Origin: HGM11368 sp051883415
GTDB lineage: Bacteria > Bacillota > Clostridia > Christensenellales > UBA3700
Length of the DNA stretch: 43,527 bases
Direction of reading: 5' to 3'
Assembly (NCBI GenBank): GCA_051883415.1
Contig: JBJETR010000042.1
Span: 1 to 43,527 of the forward strand
Position numbers and translations under genes: made by a program. The notes below the pieces were generated by a model, which was not told the DNA's origin, made no database searches, and saw nothing but the letters and a program-made list of their open reading frames with translations. Shown here one piece after another: positions 8,377 to 17,651 of the stretch (the stretch's first letter is position 1; every line of letters starts with the position of its first letter).

Positions 8377-9201
8377 CTAGTGTTTTTTGATGATTTTTCT
8401 CGGGCACTTTTCTACGCACGTCATACAGCCGGTGCATTTGTCGTAGTCAAAGACAGGCACGTTGTCCACCATAGTGATTGCGCCGTGAGGGCAACTTCTT
8501 GCGCACATTCCGCAACCTATACAACCCACTTTGCACACGCTCATCACTTCTTTGGCTTTACAATGGTTGTTGCACGCCACGTAGACTTTGGCTTTGGCAG
8601 GGATACGGTCGATGATTAGCTTAGGACATTTGCCTATGCACGCTCCGCACGAGATACATATAGACTTGTCCACGTGTGCCACGCCGTTGCCGTCTATCTT
8701 GATAGCGCCTACGGGACAAACCTTGACGCAAGTACCGCCACCGAGGCAAGCGGTAGAGCAGAGCTTATCTCCACCCATAATCACCACTTGGTTGATACAG
8801 TCCTCGTAGCCTACGTAGTCGAACTTGTCCACTGCGTTGACACCGCCTCCACAGCGAACGACGGCAACGGTAGGTTCGTCGTCGCTCATCTCGATACCTG
8901 CGATTTTGCATATAATCTCTTTTTCTTCTTTTGACGTCACTTTGCAGTCGCCAATGCACGCCTTACCGCACGCCAGCGACTCGGCGAAGCCCGAGCAACC
9001 CGAATGTCCGCAACCTCCGCAGTTGGCGCCTGCGAGGTGGCTGAGGATTGCCGTAACTTTTTCGTCCTCTTCGATATGGCACACTTTGGTGACAACTATG
9101 ATGAGTATGCCGAACAATATCGCAAGACCTGCGATAATGCCTAGCACCATACCCACTTTGCTCCATTGAATACTTGCACTTAACATAATCATACTTTGCA
9201 T
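8377..9201 (-). CDS. rnfB: Rnf complex subunit B (ferredoxin-like iron-sulfur protein)
   Basis: The entry subunit for electrons from reduced ferredoxin (274 aa). An N-terminal membrane helix (about residues 14-38) is followed by the characteristic Cys cluster (CGGCGHSGC) and four further CxxCxxC ferredoxin motifs: CLGGGTCVKVC, CISCGACIGKC, CIGCGMCARSC and CTGCMTCVEKC. The ATG at 9201 has AGGTGA upstream. It is the last gene of the operon, 8 bases after rnfA, and ends before the terminator at 8326. Confidence 0.95.
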   Translation of the reverse strand: MQSMIMLSASIQWSKVGMVLGIIAGLAILFGILIIVVTKVCHIEEDEKVTAILSHLAGANCGGCGHSGCSGFAESLACGKACIGDCKVTSKEEKEIICKIAGIEMSDDEPTVAVVRCGGGVNAVDKFDYVGYEDCINQVVIMGGDKLCSTACLGGGTCVKVCPVGAIKIDGNGVAHVDKSICISCGACIGKCPKLIIDRIPAKAKVYVACNNHCKAKEVMSVCKVGCIGCGMCARSCPHGAITMVDNVPVFDYDKCTGCMTCVEKCPRKIIKKH

Positions 9202-9209
9202 AACTCACC

Positions 9210-9821
9210 TCAACCTATCGAAATCATATTGAAGATATAGAAAGCCATTGCCATAAAGCTTGCCGCAATCATCGTGATAGGGAAGCCCTTTAGCGCAGGG
9301 GCGACGTCGAGTTTGTCTATCTTTTGTCTTAGTCCGCTCATCAGCACGATAGCGAGAGTGAAGCCCACGCCGGCAAAGAAGCCGTATCCCACGGCAACGC
9401 CGATATTCATAGATTCTATGCCTAGCAAGGAGAGCATTTGTCCCTTGTCTATTACCAGCTCCGCCACACCGAGCACTGCGCAGTTGGTGGTGATGAGAGG
9501 TAGATATACGCCCATTGCGTTGTAGAGCGAAGGCGAAAACTTCTTGATAAACTTCTCTATCATTTGCACGAGAGACGCAATGACGAAGATAAACACGATT
9601 ATCTCCAAATATTGCAGACCTAGAGGCACCAAGATAAATTGATAGATAGGGTAGGTGATAAGACACGTCATCGTCATAACCAAGGTTACGGCGAGTCCCA
9701 TACCTAATGCGTTGCTCGTCTGCTTAGACACACCCAAGAAAGGACATATACCCAAAAACTGTACGAGAATAAAGTTGTTGACGAATACCGCCATAATGAT
9801 AATCATAAGGAAGTTGCCCAT
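9210..9821 (-). CDS. rnfA: Rnf complex membrane subunit A
   Basis: A 203-aa integral membrane protein of the RnfA/NqrE family with about six hydrophobic helices. Recognisable stretches are NNFILVQFLGICPFLGVS near the start and the Cys-bearing ITTNCAVLGVAE. RnfA and RnfE are homologous and hold a membrane iron-sulfur centre between them. ATG 9821 follows AGGAGG at a good distance, and the gene starts one base after rnfE ends. Confidence 0.95.
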   Translation of the reverse strand: MGNFLMIIIMAVFVNNFILVQFLGICPFLGVSKQTSNALGMGLAVTLVMTMTCLITYPIYQFILVPLGLQYLEIIVFIFVIASLVQMIEKFIKKFSPSLYNAMGVYLPLITTNCAVLGVAELVIDKGQMLSLLGIESMNIGVAVGYGFFAGVGFTLAIVLMSGLRQKIDKLDVAPALKGFPITMIAASFMAMAFYIFNMISIG

Positions 9822-9822
9822 A

Positions 9823-10506
9823 TTACTTTACCTCCTCGGTTTTAGTTTCGAGTTGTTGAGGTTGCACGCTATCGGGATATGCCTCATAAAACTCCTTACG
9901 CTTTTTGTTATTGTCTATCTTGGCAAAGAGTGCGTTGAATAGCGCAATCATTACGCCGTAGGTGAAGAATGCTCCTGCCGCCGAAGTAAAGAACTCTATG
10001 CGGAATGACCACAATTCCATACCGAAGATACTGCCACTGCCCAGCACCTCTCTTATCACGCCGAGGAGTGTCAACGCCCAAGTAAAGCCAAGTCCCGTAA
10101 ACAGACCGTCCGCAGCCGAGTCTAGCACAGGGTTTTTGCTTGCAAAGGCTTCGGCTCTACCCAAGATGACGCAGTTGACGACTATCAGTGGTAGATACAC
10201 GCCTAGCGACTCGTATAGGTCGGGGATAAACTTCTCCATCACCATTCTCACTACCGTCACGAATGTAGCGATTATCAGTACGAAAGACGGTATGCGCACG
10301 GCATTAGGAATGACCTTGCGGAGCAAACTAATCAAAGTGTTGCTACATATCAATATAAAGGTTACCGCTAGTCCCATACCGATACCGTTCATTGCCGTGG
10401 TAGAGAGTGCGAGGGTAGGACAAGTGCCTAGTACCAATCTCAACGTTGGGTTGTTGCGAAGCAGTCCGTCAAGGGCTATTCCTTTGAATTTGTTGCCTTT
10501 CATCAT
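9823..10506 (-). CDS. rnfE: Rnf complex membrane subunit E
   Basis: A 227-aa multi-spanning membrane protein of the RnfE/NqrD family, homologous to RnfA. Landmarks are NPTLRLVLGTCPTLA near the N-terminus and VVNCVILGRAEAFA in the middle. The ATG overlaps the stop of rnfG (ATGA-type overlap), so translation is coupled. The C-terminus is a charged cytoplasmic tail of about 30 residues. Confidence 0.95.
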   Translation of the reverse strand: MMKGNKFKGIALDGLLRNNPTLRLVLGTCPTLALSTTAMNGIGMGLAVTFILICSNTLISLLRKVIPNAVRIPSFVLIIATFVTVVRMVMEKFIPDLYESLGVYLPLIVVNCVILGRAEAFASKNPVLDSAADGLFTGLGFTWALTLLGVIREVLGSGSIFGMELWSFRIEFFTSAAGAFFTYGVMIALFNALFAKIDNNKKRKEFYEAYPDSVQPQQLETKTEEVK

Positions 10507-11093
10507 GCCACCTCCATATTGTTGCGAATAAAGTAGAGCGTGCAGTTGACGGCTCTATTGAAGGCATTGGAAGAACGGGTAGCACCCGACGTCACGTTTT
10601 GGATATTGCCTTCGCTTGCCACTTTGTCGAAGTAGTAGCCCTCGAGAAGCAGGTCGTCGTTGTTAGTGTAGTAGTCGGTAAAGGACGACTTAAAGGACGA
10701 CATCAGCGTTTGCTTTTCGTTGCCTGCTACCTTAACCTTATCAAGCCCCTTAAAGGTATCTTGCTCAAAGTTAGCTACTATCCACAGCGTAACGGTACCG
10801 CCCTTATAGCCTTCCGTTCCCGTCGATTTGAATAGGTAGTTGCCGTCCGACAGCTTGTAGACTTTGTCTATAGTGCCGTATTCGTTGACGGCGCTATCCT
10901 CGCTTACCTCGATTTCTTGATATTCCACGGCTTGACCGTAAATCTTTTTGATAGCCTGTTGGGTGCGTTCTTCGTCCGACACGTATAGCAGGTCGTTGAG
11001 AATTGCCAGCACACCGCCCGCAATCAGCGCAATGCAAGTCAGCACGAGTATACACTTGAATGCACTTGACTTAAAAAACTGTTTTAGAGTCAT
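10503..11093 (-). CDS. rnfG: Rnf complex subunit G (covalent FMN protein)
   Basis: A 196-aa protein with one N-terminal membrane helix (about residues 13-32) and an extracytoplasmic FMN-binding domain. The flavinylation motif is VTSGAT, with Thr172 encoded at 10580-10578 as the expected FMN attachment site. This is a substrate for the ApbE at 236. The start overlaps the rnfD stop. Confidence 0.95.
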   Translation of the reverse strand: MTLKQFFKSSAFKCILVLTCIALIAGGVLAILNDLLYVSDEERTQQAIKKIYGQAVEYQEIEVSEDSAVNEYGTIDKVYKLSDGNYLFKSTGTEGYKGGTVTLWIVANFEQDTFKGLDKVKVAGNEKQTLMSSFKSSFTDYYTNNDDLLLEGYYFDKVASEGNIQNVTSGATRSSNAFNRAVNCTLYFIRNNMEVA

Positions 11094-12136
11094 TGTTGCA
11101 CCTCCTTGTCGGCTTGCTTCTTGCTCTTGATTTTGGCTATTTGAGCTTTGATTTTGTCAAGCAGTGTAGGCGCGCCGAATATTCTAGGTCTGATATGAGC
11201 GTTGATGAGTGGTACAAATAGGTTCATCAACAATATCGCAAAGGATACGACTTCTATGCGAGTGTACTTTCTAAGTAGTGCCGTCACGATACCGAGAGCG
11301 ATATAATAGACGTATCTGCCTTTGTCGGTAAACGGAGAGGTTACGTAGTCGGTCGCCATAAAGATTGCGCCGAGCATCAGTCCGCCCGACAAAATAGATG
11401 GTAAGAAATAGCCGAAATTCCAGCCGTTGAGAGCTACGCTCATCAAGCCCGTAACTCCAACGTAGATGACAGGCCACTGCCAACCTATGACTTTGCGACA
11501 TACCAGGTATATTCCGCCTACGATTAGAGCGAGCTTACACGTTTCGCCTATACAACCCGTCACTCCCGTACCCAGGAATAGGTCGAGTAAAGAAATACCC
11601 ATTTTGTCCACGCCGTCGGACAACATAACGGTGAGTGGGGTAGCACCCGAAGTCACTTCCGTGCTTCCCGAGATTATTGCTCCTACGTTAGGCACAGCCC
11701 AACCGCTTATCATCACCGATTGGAAGGCGATAAATGCGAAGACTCTACCCGTGATAGCGGGGTTGACGATATTTTTGCCCGTTCCGCCAAAGAGCATTTT
11801 GACGACGATTATCATAAATATCGAAGATATGATAGGCACGTACCAAGGCACGTTGCTACTCATACACATACCTAGTAGCATTCCCGATACCAGCGACGTA
11901 AAGTCGAAGTTACGCAAAATCGCTTTGATATTTTTACGCAAAATTAGGTTGTAGACAATTTCGCTACCCACAGCGCCCACGCAGGACAAAACCAGCACGA
12001 GCAAGGCTTTGAAACCGAAGTACACACAGCCCATAATGCAAGCAGGCAATAGGGCAATGCACACGTCAATCATAATGCCTTTGGTAGTTCTTGCTCCCCT
12101 TACGTGAGGAGAATCGGATACGTAAACTTTGTTCAT
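11090..12136 (-). CDS. rnfD: Rnf complex membrane subunit D (covalent FMN protein)
   Basis: A 348-aa multi-helix membrane protein of the RnfD/NqrB family. It begins with the conserved SPHVR motif, and the flavinylation motif VTSGAT has Thr166 (codon 11641-11639) as the acceptor. The ApbE at 236 should modify it. ATG 12136 follows AAGGAGGAG. The short C-terminal tail is Lys-rich. Confidence 0.95.
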   Translation of the reverse strand: MNKVYVSDSPHVRGARTTKGIMIDVCIALLPACIMGCVYFGFKALLVLVLSCVGAVGSEIVYNLILRKNIKAILRNFDFTSLVSGMLLGMCMSSNVPWYVPIISSIFMIIVVKMLFGGTGKNIVNPAITGRVFAFIAFQSVMISGWAVPNVGAIISGSTEVTSGATPLTVMLSDGVDKMGISLLDLFLGTGVTGCIGETCKLALIVGGIYLVCRKVIGWQWPVIYVGVTGLMSVALNGWNFGYFLPSILSGGLMLGAIFMATDYVTSPFTDKGRYVYYIALGIVTALLRKYTRIEVVSFAILLMNLFVPLINAHIRPRIFGAPTLLDKIKAQIAKIKSKKQADKEVQQ

Positions 12137-12146
12137 AATCTCCTCC

Positions 12147-13439
12147 TTATTTTTTTCTCAGTTGTGATTTGCATAGCGTAATGCTTTGCAACAGCGAGCG
12201 TCTTGCAGGGCAGACGTAGGCGCAACAACCACACTCTATGCAGTTGAGCACGCCGCCGTATTTTGCCGCGCTCTGGTAGTCGCCCGCTTGGGTGTAGAAG
12301 TCTATAGACATAGGCAAGAGGTGCATAGGGCACACGCTTGCGCATCTACCGCAACTTATGCAAGGCGAAGGAGCGATAAAGTCTGCTTGCGTATCGTCGA
12401 GAGCCAAAATTCCGCTGTCGGTCTTGCGAGTATAATAGTCGGACGAAATCATTGTCGAGCCCATCATAGGTCCGCCTGCAATGAGAGCGGCAAGATTGGT
12501 GTTGTCGTACTTGCAGTAGTCGAGGAGATATTGAAAACTCGTACCGAATTTGACCAGCAAGTTTTTAGGCTCTTTGACGCACTCGCCCGACACCGTCAGC
12601 ACTCTTTCGTATAGAGGCTTGTTTAGTTCTACAGCCTCGTACACGGCGAATGCCGTTGCAATATTTTGCACTACGCAACCGGCGTCGGCAGGGAGCTTTC
12701 CCACAGGCACTTCTCGACCGGTGCAACAGTAGATGAGGTGTTTTTCCGAGCCCATAGGGTAGGCTTTTTTGAGGGTGACGATAGTGAGGTCGTCGTACCT
12801 CTCCAATAGCTCTATGGCTTTAGGCTTGTTAGCTTCTATTCCCACGATTATTTTATCAACGCCCAAAGCCTTGGCAAGCAATCTTATACCGCTCACCACC
12901 TCTTCGGTCTTTTCTATCATCAATCTATAGTCGCAAGTGAGATATGGCTCGCACTCTGCGCCGTTGATGACCAGCGTGTCAACGGGAGTAGAAGGGGAGA
13001 GTTTGACGGCGGTAGGGAAACCTGCGCCACCCATACCCACGATGCCGGCTTCTCTTATATGCTCTTTGATAGTAGCGGGCTCTCTGTCGGCTAGAGGCTC
13101 TAGACAAACGCTGTCGTACTGACCGTCGTTTTCGATTACCACGTAGTCGCTGACCATACCTCTCGGATTGGCACGTTTTTCTATGCCGATGACCTTTCCG
13201 CTGACGCCGCTATACACGTTGGCGCTGACGAAACCGTCGGCTTTTCCGATAAGTTGACCTTGTTTGACTTCGTCGCCCACTTGCACGACTATTTGACAAG
13301 GCTTGCCGATGTGTTGGCTCATACTTATCGACAGGATTTGAGGTACGGGAGCGACCTCAATATAGGCGTCGGCGGCATATTGCTTTTTGTCGGCTATATG
13401 AATACCTCGCCCAAAATGCTTTCCTTTAATTGCTTTCAA
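12147..13439 (-). CDS. rnfC: Rnf complex subunit C (NADH-binding iron-sulfur protein)
   Basis: A 430-aa peripheral subunit that passes electrons to NAD+. Visible are the N-terminal barrel-sandwich region (VGDEVKQGQLIG), the Rossmann-like centre with GMGGAGFPTAVKL, INGAECEPYLTCD for FMN/NADH binding, and two C-terminal 4Fe-4S motifs (CISCGRCASVCP and CIECGCCAYVCP). The start is TTG at 13439, preceded by GGAGGA seven bases away. It overlaps the gx gene by 14 bases. Confidence 0.95.
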   Translation of the reverse strand: MKAIKGKHFGRGIHIADKKQYAADAYIEVAPVPQILSISMSQHIGKPCQIVVQVGDEVKQGQLIGKADGFVSANVYSGVSGKVIGIEKRANPRGMVSDYVVIENDGQYDSVCLEPLADREPATIKEHIREAGIVGMGGAGFPTAVKLSPSTPVDTLVINGAECEPYLTCDYRLMIEKTEEVVSGIRLLAKALGVDKIIVGIEANKPKAIELLERYDDLTIVTLKKAYPMGSEKHLIYCCTGREVPVGKLPADAGCVVQNIATAFAVYEAVELNKPLYERVLTVSGECVKEPKNLLVKFGTSFQYLLDYCKYDNTNLAALIAGGPMMGSTMISSDYYTRKTDSGILALDDTQADFIAPSPCISCGRCASVCPMHLLPMSIDFYTQAGDYQSAAKYGGVLNCIECGCCAYVCPARRSLLQSITLCKSQLRKK

Positions 13440-14013
13440 CAGTTGTTCCTCCGTTATTGATAGTTATATCGTTTTTATTGTTTTTCAAATTTATCCAAGC
13501 CTTTTCGTATACGCTAGTAGGCAAATATCGCAGTATAAAATAGGCAGTTAGTCCGACAATGACTCCGCTAAGCACGCCGAGCAAAGCGAGATAAGGAGTG
13601 TAGGTCAACACTGCCGTACTACCCGAAGTCAGGCAAAATACCAGGTTTTGTACGACGTTGTGTATCACTGCGCTAGCAACAGATATGGACACTATAGACA
13701 GCTTGTCCATACATAGCCTAACCAAAATCGCACTCATCGCCAAAGCAATCAGCCCTGCGGGGATAGAGTACAATAGAGCGGAAGGGTTGCCCACAATGAT
13801 ATTGCCGAGTACGGCTCTAATCAAAAATATAATCAATGCGTCTATCGGTGTCAAAATGACCAATGCAAGTAGGGTAAATAGATTGGCAAGTCCAAGTTTT
13901 GCCCCGGGAAGAATAAGGGGAGGAAAGGCGTTCTCCACCACGAATACGATGAGGGACGCAGCCGTCAAAAGTGCAACGAGTGCTATTCGATACGCAGTAT
14001 TGTTAGTTCTCAC
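13426..14013 (-). CDS. Gx transporter family protein (heptaprenyl diphosphate synthase component I-like)
   Basis: A 195-aa membrane protein with about five to six hydrophobic segments. It carries the FPPLILPGAKLGLANLFTLLAL and GNIIVGNPSALLYS patterns of the Gx / Hpre_diP_synt_I family. In Clostridia this gene commonly leads or flanks rnf operons, as here, but its own function is not established; a substrate-binding transporter-like role is only suggested by its fold family. It starts at GTG 14013 after AGGAGGG and is the first gene of the operon. Confidence 0.8.
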   Translation of the reverse strand: MRTNNTAYRIALVALLTAASLIVFVVENAFPPLILPGAKLGLANLFTLLALVILTPIDALIIFLIRAVLGNIIVGNPSALLYSIPAGLIALAMSAILVRLCMDKLSIVSISVASAVIHNVVQNLVFCLTSGSTAVLTYTPYLALLGVLSGVIVGLTAYFILRYLPTSVYEKAWINLKNNKNDITINNGGTTVESN

Positions 14014-14033
14014 GGCTCCCTCCTATAACTTTT

Positions 14034-14062
14034 ATTATAAAAATAAAACGTGCGTTTGTCAA
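14034..14062 (-). promoter_or_regulatory. Promoter of the gx-rnfCDGEAB operon
   Basis: On the minus strand, TTGACA (14062-14057), a 17-base spacer and TATAAT (14039-14034): a full consensus SigA promoter about 20 bases before the GTG. Confidence 0.8.
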
Positions 14063-14090
14063 TATCAATATAGAGAATAAAGGGCGTATT

Positions 14091-14115
14091 ATCGCAATTT
14101 TTGCGATATTTTTTT
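14091..14115 (+). terminator. Orphan intrinsic terminator facing the radical SAM gene
   Basis: ATCGCAA and TTGCGAT arms with a TTT loop, then A and seven T, on the plus strand. No plus-strand gene ends nearby; upstream is the divergent rnf promoter. Confidence 0.6.
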
Positions 14116-14188
14116 ATTGCCAAAAAATTAACGTATTTTGCCCCTCATAATTGGCAACAAAAATGCCCTTTACACTCCAAATATCGCT

Positions 14189-14216
14189 ATGCCAAAAGCA
14201 AAAGCCGTGTTATAAT
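14189..14216 (+). promoter_or_regulatory. Promoter of the radical SAM gene (leaderless)
   Basis: TATAAT at 14211-14216 preceded by GTGT, with a weak -35 (ATGCCA, 16-base spacer). Six bases separate the -10 box from the ATG at 14223. Confidence 0.55.
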
Positions 14217-14222
14217 ATAGCT

Positions 14223-15686
14223 ATGAAAACAGTCTTTCTTGCCATCAATTCTCAATACGTGCACACCTTGCTTGCACCTAGGTATCTCAAAGCCAATAGC
14301 CCGCTGCCGGTAGAGATTATCGAGACCAACGTCAACGTGCAGTTATCTACGCTCTTTGCGCAGTTGTACAGGCTCAAGCCCGACGTGGTGGCGATAAGCT
14401 GTTATATCTTCAATATTGCCTTCGTAGACAGGCTTTTGCAAGATATCAGGCTGTATTTGCCTAAGGTCAAGATAATATTGGGCGGATATGAGGTTGCTTT
14501 CGATACCGACAAGTATTTAGGCGTAGCCGATTATATCATCAAGGGCGAGGGTGACTTTGTATTCGGACGACTCTTGCAAGATATAGAGAGCGGACGAGGC
14601 GAGTATCCCAAGATTATCGAAGCGGGGCAAGTAGACAATCTCGACGATATAGTCAGTCCTTACGACGATGAGTACGCCTCTATGGGCGACACGAGAATAC
14701 TGTATATGGAGAGTAGCAGAGGTTGTCCGTATAGATGCAGTTATTGCATGTCGGGCGGGACCAAACCTCGTACCTTTTCTTTGGAGAGGACCTTCGACGA
14801 CTATCGCAAGTTGATGAAATATAGTCCTCGCCAAATCAAAATGGTTGACCGTACCTTCAACTTTGACGTCAAGAGAGCCACCAAAATTTTTGCTTGGCTC
14901 ATAGATAATTACGGTGAGAGTAATACCAATTTTCACTTCGAGATGGCACCCGAACTCTTTGACGAAGAGATGTTTTCCACCCTTGCTAGAGCCAAAAAGG
15001 GCTTGTTCCAATTCGAGATAGGGGTGCAGTCTTTCAACGCCGAGACGCTCTCCGCCGTGGGTAGGAACGCCAACGTAGAGAGGATTGCTCACAATCTCGC
15101 TCGGCTTAAGGCAATGGGCAATATTCATATCCATACCGACCTTATCGCAGGCTTACCTCACGAGGATTACGACAGCTTCGTCAAGGGCTTTGACAGACTC
15201 TTTGAGATGGGTGGAGACTGCTTGCAGCTCGGCTTCCTCAAGGTGCTCAAAGGCTCCAAGTTGGCAAGCGAGGGAGATGGGTATATTGTGGGTACTTTGC
15301 CTCCTTACGAGATACTTTCTTCGCCTTGCTTGACGTACGACCAAATTTTGCAACTCAAGACCTGCGAGGGTGCGTTGGAGAGATATCACAATAGTTCAAG
15401 ATTTAAGACCTGTATCGACTTTTTGGTACCTAAATACTATTCGCCGTACTCATTCTTTTACTCTCTCGGACAGTATATCGCCACTCGCCGCGGCGAGCAA
15501 ACGGCAATCTCAGCACCCGCACAATGCGACCTATTGTGGCAATACGTATTAGACAATCTACCGCCAAGCCTCGTCGACGAGCAATCAAAAATTGACTTTC
15601 TTAATCGCCTCGAAGAGTGCATTCAAACAGACTTCAAGCTATGTGGCAACGCCCGCAAGTGGCACCGTCACGCCAACAAAAACTGA
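14223..15686 (+). CDS. B12-binding-domain radical SAM protein (DUF4080 type)
   Basis: A 487-aa protein. Residues about 1-135 form a cobalamin-binding-like Rossmann domain (MKTVFLAINSQYVHTLLAPR; LKPDVVAISCY; ILGGYEVAF). The radical SAM cysteines follow in RGCPYRCSYC, with a TIM-barrel region after them. The C-terminal ~130 residues match the DUF4080 extension of this family. Substrate is unknown; family members are putative methyltransferases or cyclases. The start at 14223 is chosen because homologues begin with this strand and the -10 box lies six bases upstream; the longer frame from 14151 would overlap the promoter. It ends in its own terminator. Confidence 0.85.
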   Translation: MKTVFLAINSQYVHTLLAPRYLKANSPLPVEIIETNVNVQLSTLFAQLYRLKPDVVAISCYIFNIAFVDRLLQDIRLYLPKVKIILGGYEVAFDTDKYLGVADYIIKGEGDFVFGRLLQDIESGRGEYPKIIEAGQVDNLDDIVSPYDDEYASMGDTRILYMESSRGCPYRCSYCMSGGTKPRTFSLERTFDDYRKLMKYSPRQIKMVDRTFNFDVKRATKIFAWLIDNYGESNTNFHFEMAPELFDEEMFSTLARAKKGLFQFEIGVQSFNAETLSAVGRNANVERIAHNLARLKAMGNIHIHTDLIAGLPHEDYDSFVKGFDRLFEMGGDCLQLGFLKVLKGSKLASEGDGYIVGTLPPYEILSSPCLTYDQILQLKTCEGALERYHNSSRFKTCIDFLVPKYYSPYSFFYSLGQYIATRRGEQTAISAPAQCDLLWQYVLDNLPPSLVDEQSKIDFLNRLEECIQTDFKLCGNARKWHRHANKN

Positions 15687-15707
15687 GCCGAAAGGCTCAC
15701 TTTTTTT
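15684..15707 (+). terminator. Intrinsic terminator of the radical SAM gene
   Basis: TGAGCC and GGCTCA arms around a GAAA tetraloop, followed by seven T. The stem overlaps the TGA stop codon. Confidence 0.9.
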
Positions 15708-15785
15708 AAAAAAATTTTTTGCTTTTTCCCCTAGTAAAATAGGCATTTTTAGCGAACAAACGTTCAACATTGATGTCCATAAAAT

Positions 15786-15815
15786 TTGCATTTTAGCCAA
15801 AACGGGTGTTATAAT
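15786..15815 (+). promoter_or_regulatory. Promoter of the HEYGH-protein module
   Basis: TTGCAT (15786-15791), 18 bases and TATAAT (15810-15815), preceded by GGGTGT. AGGAGG follows at 15831-15836. Confidence 0.6.
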
Positions 15816-15841
15816 TAAATAAACCAAGCAAGGAGGTAAAA

Positions 15842-17635
15842 ATGCACAATGAAAAATTTGGTAGCAAAAATGAGTTTTTTGGAACATTACTCACGTCAAA
15901 CGATATCGACGACGATATCAAAAATCGCTTAATGCGAATGTTATTAAAAGAGGAGGGGGAAATAAAATCAATTGAAGAATTGGTAAAAGCAAAAATTAAA
16001 TCGAAGCACAAAGACGAAAAGCAAATCTTAGCAAGTAATCTCTTGACAAGCATATTGAATAACGACTTTGAAGACGTAGAATCAATCTTAGACGATTATG
16101 ACTCTATAGACAATCTTCAAGACGGACAATCAATATGCTTGTTTTATCGAGATAAATTCCCGCAAGGCTATAATTTGTTGAACGAAATTTTAGAACATAT
16201 TGCAACTTGTAATAAAATGCAGTATAATGTGTGTAAAGAAAAACTTTGCAACAAAAATAATCTGCTAAATATTATCAAAGCTTTGCAAGCCGTAAGCGAC
16301 ACGGAAGAATATATGGAAGATCCGTGCGGAGTAGACCATATATGCGACATCCCCGTGGTTGACGGATTGCCCATAGGAGCATATGCTTTAGGTGGCAATT
16401 GGTTTAAGAGTATAGGAAACAAGATACGCAATTCCTTTGACAATACCAAAGAAAAAATAGAGGACTTTGCCAATGAAACCAAAGAAAAACTAAGAACTTT
16501 TGGCAATGAGACTAGACAAAATGTAAAGGACTTCTCAAGTAATGCAAAAGAAAAGTTGCAAGACATTGGTGGTATAATAGCCGGCAAATTTAATAATATC
16601 GGCAACAATATCAAATCGGGTTTAGCACAAACCAAAAATAAAGTCAAATCGGGGATAGATGAGGCAAAGGATAAAGCAAGCGACTTTTTTAACAACGTCA
16701 AAAACGGGATTGCAGAGTGGAAAACGACCTTGCAACCTACTAATAAAGAAGACGATTCTATCTTGAAAACGCTTGGTAGGGGTGCAACTAAAGTATATGA
16801 AGATATAAGAGAAGCGATTAATCAGCCTAGTCCGTTAAAAGACTTTGCCAATGATTTGAAAGAAAAAGTGACAGATAAGGTTAACTACATTGACAAACGC
16901 TTTGAAAAGATTGCAGACGAGGTGCACAATAATCCAGACGGCTCTATTATGAGCAAGGTATTGAATAAGACAGGAGAACTGTACGATAGAGTAAACGAAA
17001 AGACCAAAGAGTTGTCCCGAAAACTTAGTGAAGAGATTAGAGAAAAAGCCACGGAATACGCCGACAGTCATGAAAAAGGTAAGTTCTTGACTAATTTGGC
17101 AGAAGATATCTCTAACTATGACAAGAACAATGATAATCCCGATAAAGTCAGGGATGCGCATTATATACAAGGCTACAAAGGCGACAACGTAATCAAAGAA
17201 AAACTTGGTCCTACTTTTGCAATCGGTGATATGATATTTTATGATTTAAGTAATGATGATGAAGATGTTGACGAAAGACAAAAGACATTAGACCATGAGT
17301 ATGGGCATAATAGACAATATGATAATATGGGAATAAAAAGATATTTGCTCGACGTTGCCTTTCCGTCTATGAACGGAGTGCTAAAAGATGCTCGTGGCGA
17401 ATTGGTTGATAGAGACGGCAATAGTATGAATTATTATACCGATCAGCCGTGGGAAAACGGAGCAAATAAACTCGGCGGTGTAAAACCTAAATTAGATAAC
17501 AATGGAAATATTGTCGATGGAGATGGTAATATTGGCTATGACAAAACTAAAGCCGTTGTCGGAGACAAGCAAGATATTCTTAATCTACGATATAGAAAAA
17601 AGAAATTGCTACAGTGGCTCGATAGTCTAAACTAA
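15842..17635 (+). CDS. Large helical protein with C-terminal HEYGH metalloprotease-like domain
   Basis: A 597-aa protein without a signal peptide. Residues 1-165 are an acidic/helical region I do not recognise. Residues about 195-420 are a long amphipathic, apolipoprotein/LEA-like coiled region with many KEKL/NETK/DKA.D units. The C-terminal ~150 residues carry LDHEYGHNRQ (HExxH with His485 and His489) and later PWENGANKLGG, where Glu538 could be a third zinc ligand. The combination of HEYGH...Q with a following W.N.LGG block resembles putative metalloprotease domains at the C-termini of Rhs-like polymorphic toxins. Codon usage is more A/T-rich than in the neighbours. The next gene follows after 16 bases and may encode a partner or immunity protein. 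Protease activity is inferred. Confidence 0.6.
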   Translation: MHNEKFGSKNEFFGTLLTSNDIDDDIKNRLMRMLLKEEGEIKSIEELVKAKIKSKHKDEKQILASNLLTSILNNDFEDVESILDDYDSIDNLQDGQSICLFYRDKFPQGYNLLNEILEHIATCNKMQYNVCKEKLCNKNNLLNIIKALQAVSDTEEYMEDPCGVDHICDIPVVDGLPIGAYALGGNWFKSIGNKIRNSFDNTKEKIEDFANETKEKLRTFGNETRQNVKDFSSNAKEKLQDIGGIIAGKFNNIGNNIKSGLAQTKNKVKSGIDEAKDKASDFFNNVKNGIAEWKTTLQPTNKEDDSILKTLGRGATKVYEDIREAINQPSPLKDFANDLKEKVTDKVNYIDKRFEKIADEVHNNPDGSIMSKVLNKTGELYDRVNEKTKELSRKLSEEIREKATEYADSHEKGKFLTNLAEDISNYDKNNDNPDKVRDAHYIQGYKGDNVIKEKLGPTFAIGDMIFYDLSNDDEDVDERQKTLDHEYGHNRQYDNMGIKRYLLDVAFPSMNGVLKDARGELVDRDGNSMNYYTDQPWENGANKLGGVKPKLDNNGNIVDGDGNIGYDKTKAVVGDKQDILNLRYRKKKLLQWLDSLN

Positions 17636-17651
17636 GTAATAAGGTGAGTTT

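Noticed and set aside
8338..9942. Long plus-strand open frames opposite rnfB/rnfA/rnfE
   Set aside because: They are antisense shadows of well-supported rnf genes, with biased composition and no ribosome binding sites.
14151..14222. Longer N-terminus of the radical SAM protein
   Set aside because: It would be read across the TATAAT box, and homologues begin at MKTVFLAINS.
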